NCBI GenBank assembly: GCA_964369445.1
Contig: CAYJFU010000050.1
Location: 1 to 15,137, forward strand
Reading direction: 5' to 3'
Source of the DNA: CAYJBH01 sp964369445
GTDB taxonomy: Bacteria; Bacillota; Clostridia; Oscillospirales; Ruminococcaceae
DNA length: 15,137 nucleotides
The translations under genes were made by a program, and so were the position numbers. The stretch's first letter is position 1. Each line of letters starts with the position of its first letter. Of this stretch, positions 1 to 6,208 are shown piece after piece. The notes beneath the pieces were generated by a model. The model was not told the origin of the DNA. It saw only the letters and a list, made by a program, of their open reading frames with translations, and did no database searches.

Positions 1-109
1 CACCTGTCAAACCCCCAACAGCGGTAATGACAATCGAGACTATAAGTAGCACCATGTTAAGCTTATCGGTGCCGTATCTGCCTACCATAAATCTTCTAAA
101 CCAGTTCAT
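1..109 (-). CDS. Small membrane protein, N-terminal fragment (runs off the window)
   Basis: Thirty-six codons are visible, starting at the ATG at 109-107 and leaving through the left edge. The protein begins MNWFRRFMVGRYGTDKLNMV and continues into a hydrophobic segment (residues about 19-36, LNMVLLIVSIVITAVGGLTG), so it has a short basic, aromatic N-terminus followed by a membrane helix. I recognise this RRFM.GRYG.D.L pattern from short uncharacterised Clostridial membrane proteins, some of which carry a C-terminal zinc-ribbon-like segment, but the C-terminus is not visible here. A purine-rich stretch (GAAAGATG) precedes the start. It begins 20 bp after the stop of the alpha/beta-hydrolase gene on the same strand, so the two are probably co-transcribed. 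Its function is unknown. The reading frame and start are moderately certain. Confidence 0.65.
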   Translation of the reverse strand, partial: MNWFRRFMVGRYGTDKLNMVLLIVSIVITAVGGLTG

Positions 110-129
110 AATACATCTTTCAATTGCAA

Positions 130-1284
130 TTACTCAAAAATATCCATTCCCTTTTTAGCGTCAACATCTTTGCTAAATACGTGTTCAAAGGAGATTTTAA
201 CAAAGGTTTTCAAAACCTGTTTCACACAGTCGGCCGTTTCGGGATCTATTTCTTTGATGGTGGATCTGATTGTTTCGCGCTCTTTGATTAGCTTTGGCAC
301 AAACTCCGACACTGTCTCTACATTTATAGCATAAATAATTGAGAAAACTGTGTCAACAAATGTTTTGCGCTGTTCCGGTTCAAGGCTGTTTATCCAGGAG
401 TTAAGGGTTTTGTCCATATATTTAACATTTCTTGTCGTGCTTTCACTCTGCAAAAAACTGTTGCCGTTTAAAAGCCAACTGAATGTTTCATGCTGCCTTA
501 TACCCAGTCTGTTGCTCTTTACAATTTTAACGGCACCGATACTTTCAAGCATAATACCGACAACCGAACCCTCGGGCATTATTTTAGTAACTTTATGCTC
601 GACTCCCTCATGTTTTTGCTGTTGCAGTATATCGGTGGGAAATCCGAAACCATCAAGGTTATATACCGATATAACACGTTTTTGTGTGTCCTTTGATGCG
701 TGTGATATGCTGTATGTGGCAAGATGCCCACCCTTGGAATGACCGACGACATACACAGCGCCTTTTGTGGCGGCAACAACCGCTTCGAGATACTCCACCG
801 CAGACACTTGACATGGTGCCGGTGTCAAAAATGTCATATTAAAGTCTTCTTTCCACCCGACCATAGTGGAATCGGTGCCCCTAAACGCCACTATAATCTC
901 ACCTGTTGGCAGTTTATAGGTTATCGCAGCAAATTGCTGTTCCACCTCGACATCCAGTTTATCGACAAAATAGTTTATGTAAACATCTCGATAACGTGGA
1001 CTAGCACAAAGCGCAACAAGTAGCTCCCTATTTGAGGCAGGAAAAAACGTCTTTTGTACCATAAACTCAAACTCTTCTGCCCTATTAAGCGATGCAGTAG
1101 ATACCCACGGTTTAGCATCATGCACATCGGACACTAAGCGCCCAAAGTCAATGTAACAAAATTGAGCAAAAATAAGAGCATCCACCTCATTAAATGGTGC
1201 ATCTGCAAAGCTGTCCATGTTTTCCCGCGCATAGTCCAGCAGTGTATAATTTTTATTTTTTATAGGTGTCGGTATGCCGGCCAT
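130..1284 (-). CDS. DUF2974 (Mbeg1-like) alpha/beta-hydrolase, lipase-like
   Basis: This is a 384-residue protein with lipase-type signatures. FRGTD at residues 134-138 resembles the oxyanion-side motif of class 3 lipases. GHSKGG at 181-186 is a nucleophile elbow that puts the catalytic serine at S183. Downstream, D211 (in NLDGFGF) and H265 (in RQHETFSW) are plausible triad partners. The pattern matches the DUF2974/Mbeg1-like family, common in Clostridia and usually annotated as a hypothetical protein or lipase; its natural substrate is not known to me. There is no signal peptide, so the enzyme is probably cytoplasmic. The ATG at 1284 is supported by GGAGG about 5 bases upstream. The last 100 residues or so are charged and helical, beyond the hydrolase core. 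It is followed after 20 bp by a small membrane protein gene. Upstream, no convincing promoter could be singled out. Confidence 0.8.
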   Translation of the reverse strand: MAGIPTPIKNKNYTLLDYARENMDSFADAPFNEVDALIFAQFCYIDFGRLVSDVHDAKPWVSTASLNRAEEFEFMVQKTFFPASNRELLVALCASPRYRDVYINYFVDKLDVEVEQQFAAITYKLPTGEIIVAFRGTDSTMVGWKEDFNMTFLTPAPCQVSAVEYLEAVVAATKGAVYVVGHSKGGHLATYSISHASKDTQKRVISVYNLDGFGFPTDILQQQKHEGVEHKVTKIMPEGSVVGIMLESIGAVKIVKSNRLGIRQHETFSWLLNGNSFLQSESTTRNVKYMDKTLNSWINSLEPEQRKTFVDTVFSIIYAINVETVSEFVPKLIKERETIRSTIKEIDPETADCVKQVLKTFVKISFEHVFSKDVDAKKGMDIFE

Positions 1285-1545
1285 CTGCGCCTCCGCTCTG
1301 TAAATATCAGTTATATGTAAAATGCATGGAACTAAGGTCTAAGTATGAAAATTTTAAGTGCAATAACATGAGTTTTTACCGTTAGTCATTAGCATTTAGT
1401 CGCAGGTGCATTTTGCACTTGTCTGGGTCTATAAAAAAATTATATACATAAAGTGCTGTAAAGTCAACAGAATATTGTCGCACATTGCTTTCAAGCTGTG
1501 CATCTGCCACCAAAAACAGACGTGAACAAATTTTAAACAAGAGGC
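1285..1545. other. Divergent intergenic region without a gene
   Basis: The stretch lies between the minus-strand hydrolase gene and the plus-strand thiT promoter. It is AT-rich and holds an 8-bp hairpin at 1403-1421 (CAGGTGCA, three-base loop, TGCACTTG) without a T-tract on either strand. The leftward promoter must lie in about 1300-1370, but I could not choose a convincing -35/-10 pair. I see no supported coding region. Confidence 0.5.
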
Positions 1546-1574
1546 TTGACAATATTGTGCTACTGTGATACACT
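1546..1574 (+). promoter_or_regulatory. thiT promoter (sigma-A type, extended -10)
   Basis: A perfect -35 box TTGACA lies at 1546-1551, followed by a 17-base spacer and a -10 box TACACT at 1569-1574 with the extended-10 element TGA directly in front. The predicted transcription start (about 1581) falls one base before helix P1 of the TPP riboswitch, which strongly supports the assignment. Confidence 0.85.
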
Positions 1575-1581
1575 TACAAAG

Positions 1582-1669
1582 TCAATCAGGGGAGCCATTT
1601 GGCTGAGAGTAAGCGCAATGCTTTAACCCTAATAACCTGAAACGGATAATACCGGCGTAGGGAGATTGA
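1582..1669 (+). promoter_or_regulatory. TPP (thi-box) riboswitch aptamer
   Basis: The conserved thi-box elements appear in order: GGGGAGCC (1589-1596), GGCTGAGA (1601-1608), ACCCT (1626-1630), AACCTGA (1634-1640), CGGATAAT-CCGGCGTAGGGA (1643-1663). Helix P1 is closed by TCAATC (1582-1587) with GATTGA (1664-1669), a perfect 6-bp pairing. The aptamer binds thiamine pyrophosphate and normally switches off the downstream thiamine gene when TPP is abundant. It sits 54 bases before the thiT start codon, with the expression platform in between. Confidence 0.97.
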
Positions 1670-1692
1670 ACGGTTATAATGCCGTGTCTTTT

Positions 1693-1723
1693 TCTCCTTA
1701 CTCAATTGAAAGGAGATTTTTTT
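1693..1723 (+). promoter_or_regulatory. TPP riboswitch expression platform: hairpin hiding the thiT ribosome binding site, followed by a U-tract
   Basis: TCTCCTT (1693-1699) can pair perfectly with AAGGAGA (1710-1716), which contains the thiT Shine-Dalgarno sequence. Seven T residues (1717-1723) follow directly, ending at the ATG. The hairpin therefore can act as a Shine-Dalgarno sequestering stem and resembles a weak intrinsic terminator. The left arm plus two bases (1693-1701) can instead pair over 9 bp, including one G-U, with 1657-1665 of the aptamer (GTAGGGAGA). That pairing would disrupt the TPP-bound fold and free the ribosome binding site when TPP is absent. Confidence 0.75.
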
Positions 1724-2368
1724 ATGTCAAAAAGTAACACACATCGACTTGCACTATCAGCTACACTGCTCGGTATAGCGCTGGTACTCACCATAGCTTC
1801 CGGCTTTGTTCCGCTACAGCTTCCGTTTGGGGGCGGCATCACACTGGCATCAATGGTGCCCATCGTCATACTTGCGTATTTATACGGTGTAAAATGGGGC
1901 ATGGGATGCGCTTTTTTGTTTAGCATATTACAGATGCTCACCGGCATGAGCACCATATCAGCGTACTTTTTGCCCGGCGAGGGACAAATGGTGCTGACAA
2001 GCGCTATACTTATAACCCTTATCGACTATCTTATCGCATATACTGTGCTCGGTCTTGCAGGGATATTTAAAGGGCGCTTGGGCAATAAACCTGCGGAAAT
2101 AGCGCTCGGCTCCGTACTGGCGCTGTCGCTGCGCTATATAGCTCACTTTGTATCCGGTGTCATATTTTGGGGCAGTTATGCCGAGTGGTTTTTCGGTCAG
2201 GAAACGTTAGGCGACTTCGGCAGCTCAGTACTGTCTACTTTCACCGGTACCGACCTTGCGGTCGTCTACTCCGCATTTTACAACGGCACCTACATGATTC
2301 CCGAAATAATTATAACCGCTGTGGTGGCACCCATAATCTTTAAAGTGCTGGACAAAACAAAGGTCTAA
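1724..2368 (+). CDS. thiT: ThiT, thiamine-specific substrate-binding subunit of an ECF transporter
   Basis: The product is a 214-residue integral membrane protein with about six hydrophobic helices. It is the S-component that captures thiamine and hands it to the shared energy-coupling module (EcfA, EcfA', EcfT), which is not encoded here. Family hallmarks are LPFGGGITLASMVPI (about residues 33-47) with the following YGVKWG, RYIAHFVSGVIFWGSYAEW (about 142-160), and YNGTYMIPE near the C-terminus. The ATG at 1724 is chosen because AAGGAG lies 8 bases upstream; an upstream in-frame ATG at 1679 would lie within the riboswitch platform and has no ribosome binding site. Expression should be repressed by TPP through the leader. 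The gene is monocistronic, with its own promoter and a strong terminator 30 bp after the stop. It is slightly longer than typical ThiT because of a periplasm-facing loop around residues 155-185. Confidence 0.93.
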   Translation: MSKSNTHRLALSATLLGIALVLTIASGFVPLQLPFGGGITLASMVPIVILAYLYGVKWGMGCAFLFSILQMLTGMSTISAYFLPGEGQMVLTSAILITLIDYLIAYTVLGLAGIFKGRLGNKPAEIALGSVLALSLRYIAHFVSGVIFWGSYAEWFFGQETLGDFGSSVLSTFTGTDLAVVYSAFYNGTYMIPEIIITAVVAPIIFKVLDKTKV

Positions 2369-2399
2369 ATGCCTATAATATAGCCACTGCAACTATATT

Positions 2400-2449
2400 A
2401 AAAAACCATCAACTCCTCCGCCGACAGCGAGGGAGTTGATGGTTTTTTT
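2400..2449. terminator. Bidirectional intrinsic terminator between thiT and the amidase-like gene
   Basis: A perfect 11-bp stem, CCATCAACTCC (2406-2416) with GGAGTTGATGG (2432-2442), is extended by A-T pairs from the flanking A-run (2400-2405) and T-run (2443-2449). The runs give a U-tract on both strands. The element therefore can terminate both thiT (plus) and the convergent amidase-like gene, whose stop codon is at 2463. Confidence 0.93.
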
Positions 2450-2462
2450 GACAATTCACGGT

Positions 2463-3653
2463 TTATTGTTCTATCCTAAACGACAGACCGTAATACGGTA
2501 TAAGCTCCTCAATATCGTTACTTTCCGACTCAAGTGCAGCTGGGGGGTATGACTGTGCCAGCAGAGCGATTTCCGTCTCTCCGGGTTCCAGTATAAGTGT
2601 GCGCTGAGTACTGATAGCACAAGCCGGAGTGGCAACATTAACGGTGCTATCACAAAAATTGTTGGTGTATGTGCAAGTGTTGTTTCGGTAAATTATTTCG
2701 CTAGGGGTCTCTTCTTCAGCATACTCATCGGTGGCTATCGCGCTAGTGTCATCAGCGCAGACAGAGCAAGGTTGTGGTAAAACTGTCACCGGTTGCTGCT
2801 CGCCGTTACAAAGGCAATCGTCTGTATTAGAGGAGGTAGTAAATGTTGTTCCGTAGTAAACAGCACTTGACTGATAGTTACAGTTACTCGTGCGGCTAAC
2901 TTGTTCGGTGGTGCCGTTGCATGTGCAACCTTCATCTGCGCTGTCATTTGTGACAACCGTTCCACATGTGCAGCCGGCTTCTTCATCTATTAGCATTTTG
3001 CCGACATACTGATCATCCTCGTCGTCGCACACAATGCCGAAAAGTGTTGTCTTTAACTTTTCAATAAAGCCTTGATCCTCTTCCTCGGCAACAGCGTTTT
3101 TTATAACAATCGTCGGAGTGTCGTCACAGCCACAGCTGTTTTGTTGCTGTTCATTCGACATGCTCAACAAAAGTTTCTGTACCGTTTTGGCAAAGGATGG
3201 CATACAGTGTTGTTCCATAAACCTTTTAGGACAATTACGATTGAAATTTGAAAATTGCCGGTGTAGATATATTCTGTCTGCTATAACGGTTATGTTGTGC
3301 GCTGCAAATATCATCGCCGTAAGCTCTGAAGCATTGTGCAATAGCATGTCGTAATCACAACCCTCATAGTCACACATGGTGATGGCTATCGTGTGATAGT
3401 CGGCGTATTCACCGGCATGAATGGCAATCTCATCCTGCGGTATGCACTGTATGACACAGTTGTCATCGACAAAGTAGTGTGTTGAAAGTCTTGTTTTACA
3501 CCGTGCACCCTCCTGCAACAGCGCCGCAAAGTGCATGGCCCCCTGCTTACATCCGCCGGTTTCTTCGTGCAAAGTGATACCGGCAAAGCGCCGAAGTTTC
3601 ATACCCGGACGCGCCACACCTTTCTTTATGTATTTCTCTAGAATCTCTATCAT
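2463..3653 (-). CDS. N-acetylmuramoyl-L-alanine amidase-like (Amidase_2/PGRP fold) protein with acidic Cys-rich C-terminal tail
   Basis: The 396-residue product has an Amidase_2-like N-terminal domain (about residues 22-165), the zinc amidase fold that cleaves the bond between MurNAc and the peptide stem. Visible features are ITLHEETGG (H29 as first zinc ligand), STHYFVDD (57-64, with Y60 at the place of the catalytic tyrosine of T7-type amidases), IAIHAGE (76-82), and H131 plus C141 in an H-x9-C arrangement before PKRF, matching the second and third ligands. The Glu common in IGIEI is replaced by T92. Residues about 166-396 are unlike any domain I recognise: strongly acidic, Thr/Asn-rich, with repeated CxC pairs near 174, 228, 243 and 280 and a CxxC near 296. 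No signal peptide or membrane helix is visible, which is unusual for a wall hydrolase. AGGGG precedes the ATG. It is separated from upstream genes by a hairpin and ends at a shared terminator. Confidence 0.72.
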   Translation of the reverse strand: MIEILEKYIKKGVARPGMKLRRFAGITLHEETGGCKQGAMHFAALLQEGARCKTRLSTHYFVDDNCVIQCIPQDEIAIHAGEYADYHTIAITMCDYEGCDYDMLLHNASELTAMIFAAHNITVIADRIYLHRQFSNFNRNCPKRFMEQHCMPSFAKTVQKLLLSMSNEQQQNSCGCDDTPTIVIKNAVAEEEDQGFIEKLKTTLFGIVCDDEDDQYVGKMLIDEEAGCTCGTVVTNDSADEGCTCNGTTEQVSRTSNCNYQSSAVYYGTTFTTSSNTDDCLCNGEQQPVTVLPQPCSVCADDTSAIATDEYAEEETPSEIIYRNNTCTYTNNFCDSTVNVATPACAISTQRTLILEPGETEIALLAQSYPPAALESESNDIEELIPYYGLSFRIEQ

Positions 3654-3663
3654 AACAAAAACC

Positions 3664-3705
3664 CCTATTGTTGTCAGCTATAATCTATAGTACGCAACAA
3701 ATAGG
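3664..3705. repeat. Long imperfect inverted repeat in front of the amidase-like gene
   Basis: The outer arms CCTATTGTTG (3664-3673) and CAACAAATAGG (3695-3705) pair over 10 bp with one bulged base. Inside them CTATA (3678-3682) and TATAG (3686-3690) pair around a three-base loop, with a 4x4 internal loop between the helices. On the minus strand the stem is followed by GGTTTTTG, so it could be an attenuator or terminator of the upstream operon, or an operator or leader hairpin of the amidase gene, whose start is only about 10 bases further on. Confidence 0.55.
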
Positions 3706-3714
3706 AGAATTGTT

Positions 3715-3743
3715 CATTATATATATAATATTACCTTTAAGAT
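3715..3743 (-). promoter_or_regulatory. Possible promoter of the amidase-like gene
   Basis: On the minus strand, TTGCTA is followed after 17 bases by TATATA, with a perfect TATAAT (complement of 3716-3721) overlapping it four bases further on. The sequence is very AT-rich, so chance matches are likely. Transcription from here would include the inverted repeat at 3664-3705 in the 5' leader. Confidence 0.35.
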
Positions 3744-3907
3744 AGCAATATTGCAACCATACCGCCGGCAAGTGCTATCAAAATGCACATTAACGGCAAC
3801 AAAAATTCCCTCGATTTTAAAAAGTTTTGCTTTTTAGGGCGCGATATTATGTTAAACCCATCGCGGACAGGGGTGTTTTCCTTACTGTAATTACTGCGGC
3901 GAACCAT
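3737..3907 (-). CDS. Small tail-anchored membrane protein (56 aa), unknown function
   Basis: The protein has a basic, polar N-terminal part of about 33 residues (MVRRSNYSKENTPV onwards) and a single C-terminal hydrophobic helix (FLLPLMCILIALAGGMVAIL, about residues 36-55), so it should be anchored by its tail with the N-terminus in the cytoplasm. The ATG at 3907 is chosen over longer in-frame starts because a perfect AGGAGG lies 7 bases upstream, while anything earlier would lie within the nucleotidyltransferase gene. It overlaps the 3' end of that gene by 17 bp, which suggests translational coupling and a shared role in the sugar/envelope operon. I do not recognise the family. Confidence 0.72.
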   Translation of the reverse strand: MVRRSNYSKENTPVRDGFNIISRPKKQNFLKSREFLLPLMCILIALAGGMVAILLS

Positions 3908-4943
3908 GTTGTAACCTCCTGCGCATATCCTCCAGCTCCTCCAGTTGGCCCATGTCCATAAAGGCATCCTCCCTGACGGGATACGCACCTACGCGCGCCT
4001 GATTTGCCTTGAGGTTGTCTATAATTTCCGGCATGGAAATCGGTGTGTCGTCCTCGATATCTGCAAGCACCTGTGGCTCTATAAGGTAAAATCCGGTGTT
4101 TGTCAAAACGTCTATCTGCGGTTTTTCCGCAAACTCGCTTAGTGCACCGCTGTCATCAAGCTTTAGCACGCCATAGGGAATTACGATGTGCTTAAATGCC
4201 GTCACGACGGTTATAGCGTTGCCTTGTTCTTTGTGCTCGCTAAACACGTCGCTGTAGTCCGCCTCGACAAGTATATCGCAGTTGGTCAGAAAAAATGGCG
4301 TGTCGATATACTGCTTTAACAGCGAAAGTCCGCCGGCTGTTCCAAGCGGTTTGTCCTCGTCGATAAAGGTCACGTCATAACCTGTTATCTGCTCGGCAAA
4401 ATATGATTTTATCATGTTTTTTCGGTGGTTGACAACGATAAAAAATTTTGTGCAACCTGCCGCTGCAAAACGCTTGATAATATGCTCAATAATGGGTATG
4501 TCCCCTATCGGTATCAGCGGCTTTGGCAGTATTTTTGTATAAGGATACAGTCTTGTGCCAAGCCCGCCCGCCATTATCACGACAGGTAGGTCGACGGAAG
4601 CTTTTTTCGAGCACTGCATCTGCCCCTCGTAGTAAAGGTCGCACAGCTTGCCTTCTTTGTCCACAACCGGCACCGCATCGGTATCCACCGTTCTCATTAT
4701 AGTCTTTGCCCTGTCAAATTCACCGGGCAATACCGTGTGCGCGCTTAAATTTGCCGACTGCTCACAGCTCTGCGACAGCTCACCGCCACGCAGTATAAAA
4801 CGCCTTATATCGCCGTCTGTCACGATGCCCAAAAAGCGCTCTTTCTCGCACAGCAACAATATCCGACATGCTGTCTCGGACAGTTGGCGCATCGCTTGTA
4901 TCACGGTGCTGTCCGCTGTTATAATAAGTGGTTTTATATCCAT
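3891..4943 (-). CDS. CBS-domain sugar-1-phosphate nucleotidyltransferase (PtmE/LegX-like)
   Basis: The 350-residue protein has a CBS-domain pair at about residues 1-115 (IVTDGDIRRFI at 40-50, AVPVVDKEGKL at 90-100) followed by a nucleotidyltransferase domain. The latter shows the G-loop MAGGLGTRLYPYT (124-136), the PKPL motif (140-143), a metal-binding Asp in NCDILV (D223), TGFYLIEP (283-290) and MDMGQ (329-333). The architecture matches PtmE/LegX of the legionaminic-acid pathway, which makes GDP-glucosamine in Campylobacter; here the nucleotide and sugar cannot be read from sequence. The CBS pair probably senses an adenine nucleotide. The start lies one base after the stop of the LegC-like aminotransferase, with AGAGG in front, so the two are surely co-transcribed. 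No other legionaminate genes (legB, legI, legF, legG) are in the window. Confidence 0.85.
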   Translation of the reverse strand: MDIKPLIITADSTVIQAMRQLSETACRILLLCEKERFLGIVTDGDIRRFILRGGELSQSCEQSANLSAHTVLPGEFDRAKTIMRTVDTDAVPVVDKEGKLCDLYYEGQMQCSKKASVDLPVVIMAGGLGTRLYPYTKILPKPLIPIGDIPIIEHIIKRFAAAGCTKFFIVVNHRKNMIKSYFAEQITGYDVTFIDEDKPLGTAGGLSLLKQYIDTPFFLTNCDILVEADYSDVFSEHKEQGNAITVVTAFKHIVIPYGVLKLDDSGALSEFAEKPQIDVLTNTGFYLIEPQVLADIEDDTPISMPEIIDNLKANQARVGAYPVREDAFMDMGQLEELEDMRRRLQHGSPQ

Positions 4944-4944
4944 A

Positions 4945-6084
4945 TCAGCCTCTTGAAAGTTGTTGTAGTGTGTCGCAGACCCTTTGCACCTCCTGCTCAG
5001 TCAGGCTTGTGGAACACGGTACATTTATAATTCGCTGCCGGTAGCAATCGCCTTTACCGTTTGTATGACACTCGTACTGTGCATAGGGTTTTAGCGTATG
5101 TATCAGTGACCATATAGGTCGTGTACCTATGGCGTGTTTTTGCAGTTGCGCCATTAACTCATCGCGGCATATCGGATACTCATCACCCACAAGCACGCTG
5201 TAAAACCATTTGTTAGAGCGTATGTCCTCTCTAAAGGGGAGCAGGCTTAATCCGTCAATATCATTTATACGCGCAAGGTAGCTGTCATAGTTGTCGTTTT
5301 TTGTTTTTATAAACTTTTCAAGCTGTTCCATCTGCGCCCCCCCCATTGCCGCTTGGCCGTTTGTGATGCGGTAGNNNNNNNNNNCCTTTGCCTGCGTCGA
5401 AAGATATTTTGCACGCTCCAGCCTTTGCAGATCCTTGGCGACAAGTGCACCGCCGGAGCCGGTAGTTATAAGCTTGTTACCGTTAAAGCTGTATGCGCCA
5501 AAATCCCCTATCGTGCCTGCCATCATGCCGGCATATCTTCCACCCTCGACCTTACTGCCGAGCGCTTCGGTGGCATCCTCAAGCACAAAGAGCTTGTAGC
5601 GTTCTGCCATATCCATTATCGCTTCCATGTCGGCTATATTGCCGAAAACATGCACAGGTATAATACCGCTTACGCGTCTTCCTGTCTTGCGGTTGCGCAG
5701 GGTCGTGCCATCAAAGTCACACTGCTGTTCGCAAAAATTGCGAAGCAGTGTCGTGTCGATACACAGCGTATCATCGCAGTCAAAAAACACAGGATGCGCG
5801 CCGACATAGCGTACCGGATTAACAGCCGCCACAAAGGTCAGCGTCGGTACAAGTATCTCGTCGTCAGGCTGTACCCCAAGACAAAGCAACGCAAGGTGTA
5901 ACGCCGCTGTACCGCTTGCCGTAGCGACCGAGCGCTCCTTTGCGAGGTAGTCCGCGAGCACCTGCTCAAACTCCGTAACGCGAGAGCCGCCGGTGGAAAC
6001 CCACTCGCTCACAACAGCTTGTTCGACGTATGCCTTTTCGTTGCCGCAAAAGTTCGGCACCGACAACGGTAAAAATTTCTCCAT
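4945..6084 (-). CDS. LegC-type PLP-dependent sugar aminotransferase (DegT/DnrJ/EryC1 family), interrupted by an assembly gap
   Basis: The enzyme should transfer an amino group to a 4-keto nucleotide sugar, the step before nonulosonate (legionaminate-type) synthesis. It begins MEKFLPLSVPNFCGNEKAYV, with WVSTGGS (28-34), TASGTAALH (55-63), VPTLTFVAAVNPVRYVGAHP (79-98), PLP-binding EDATEALGS with D170, and the Schiff-base lysine K204 in SFNGNKLITTGSGG. The ATG at 6084 is preferred because GAGG stands 5 bases upstream; an in-frame TTG at 6105 is possible but unsupported. Ten N at 5375-5384 fall between STQAK and YRITN. In LegC proteins I recall about 14 residues there (DDP..Y.H...GYN), so roughly 30 bases are probably missing although the frame is kept. 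It is the first gene of a three-gene unit with the CBS-nucleotidyltransferase and a small membrane protein. Confidence 0.87.
   Translation of the reverse strand: MEKFLPLSVPNFCGNEKAYVEQAVVSEWVSTGGSRVTEFEQVLADYLAKERSVATASGTAALHLALLCLGVQPDDEILVPTLTFVAAVNPVRYVGAHPVFFDCDDTLCIDTTLLRNFCEQQCDFDGTTLRNRKTGRRVSGIIPVHVFGNIADMEAIMDMAERYKLFVLEDATEALGSKVEGGRYAGMMAGTIGDFGAYSFNGNKLITTGSGGALVAKDLQRLERAKYLSTQAKXXXXYRITNGQAAMGGAQMEQLEKFIKTKNDNYDSYLARINDIDGLSLLPFREDIRSNKWFYSVLVGDEYPICRDELMAQLQKHAIGTRPIWSLIHTLKPYAQYECHTNGKGDCYRQRIINVPCSTSLTEQEVQRVCDTLQQLSRG
5375..5384. other. Assembly gap (10 N) inside the LegC-type gene
   Basis: There are exactly ten N, with the reading frame open on both sides. The flanking codons leave G as the first base of the first missing codon and C as the last base of the last one, consistent with the Asp...Asn ends expected from LegC homologues. 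The true gap is probably longer than ten bases. Confidence 0.85.
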
Positions 6085-6116
6085 ACTTTCCTCTTTTATT
6101 ATCAATGTTTATAGCT

Positions 6117-6190
6117 TGTGCACACTAATATTTTTTGATTACTTACCTCTGCCGCCGGCGGAAATATGTAATCAGGAATATTCCCCTAGG
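6117..6190. repeat. Cluster of palindromes in the leader of the LegC operon
   Basis: Several perfect palindromes lie within 75 bp: TGTGCACA (6117-6124); TGATTAC (6136-6142) with GTAATCA (6168-6174) around CCGCCGGCGG (6152-6161); GGAATATTCC (6175-6184); CCTAGG (6185-6190). No T-tract follows the stem on either strand, so it is a poor intrinsic terminator. It may hold operators or a structured leader for the downstream minus-strand genes. I could not identify a clear promoter in this 124-bp gap. Confidence 0.5.
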
Positions 6191-6208
6191 TTGCTTACAG
6201 TGCTTTTA

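Noticed and set aside
1403..1421. 8-bp hairpin as a terminator
   Set aside because: No T-tract on either strand, and no gene ends nearby.
1382..1573. Minus-strand ORF of 63 codons upstream of thiT
   Set aside because: GTG start without ribosome binding site, antisense to the thiT promoter, composition not protein-like; no recognisable motif.
1679..1723. N-terminal extension of ThiT by 15 residues from the ATG at 1679
   Set aside because: That ATG lies within the riboswitch expression platform and has no Shine-Dalgarno; the ATG at 1724 has AAGGAG at ideal distance and gives the normal ThiT N-terminus.
3908..3988. Longer start of the small membrane protein
   Set aside because: The additional residues only read the 3' end of the nucleotidyltransferase gene in another frame; the AGGAGG site points to the ATG at 3907.
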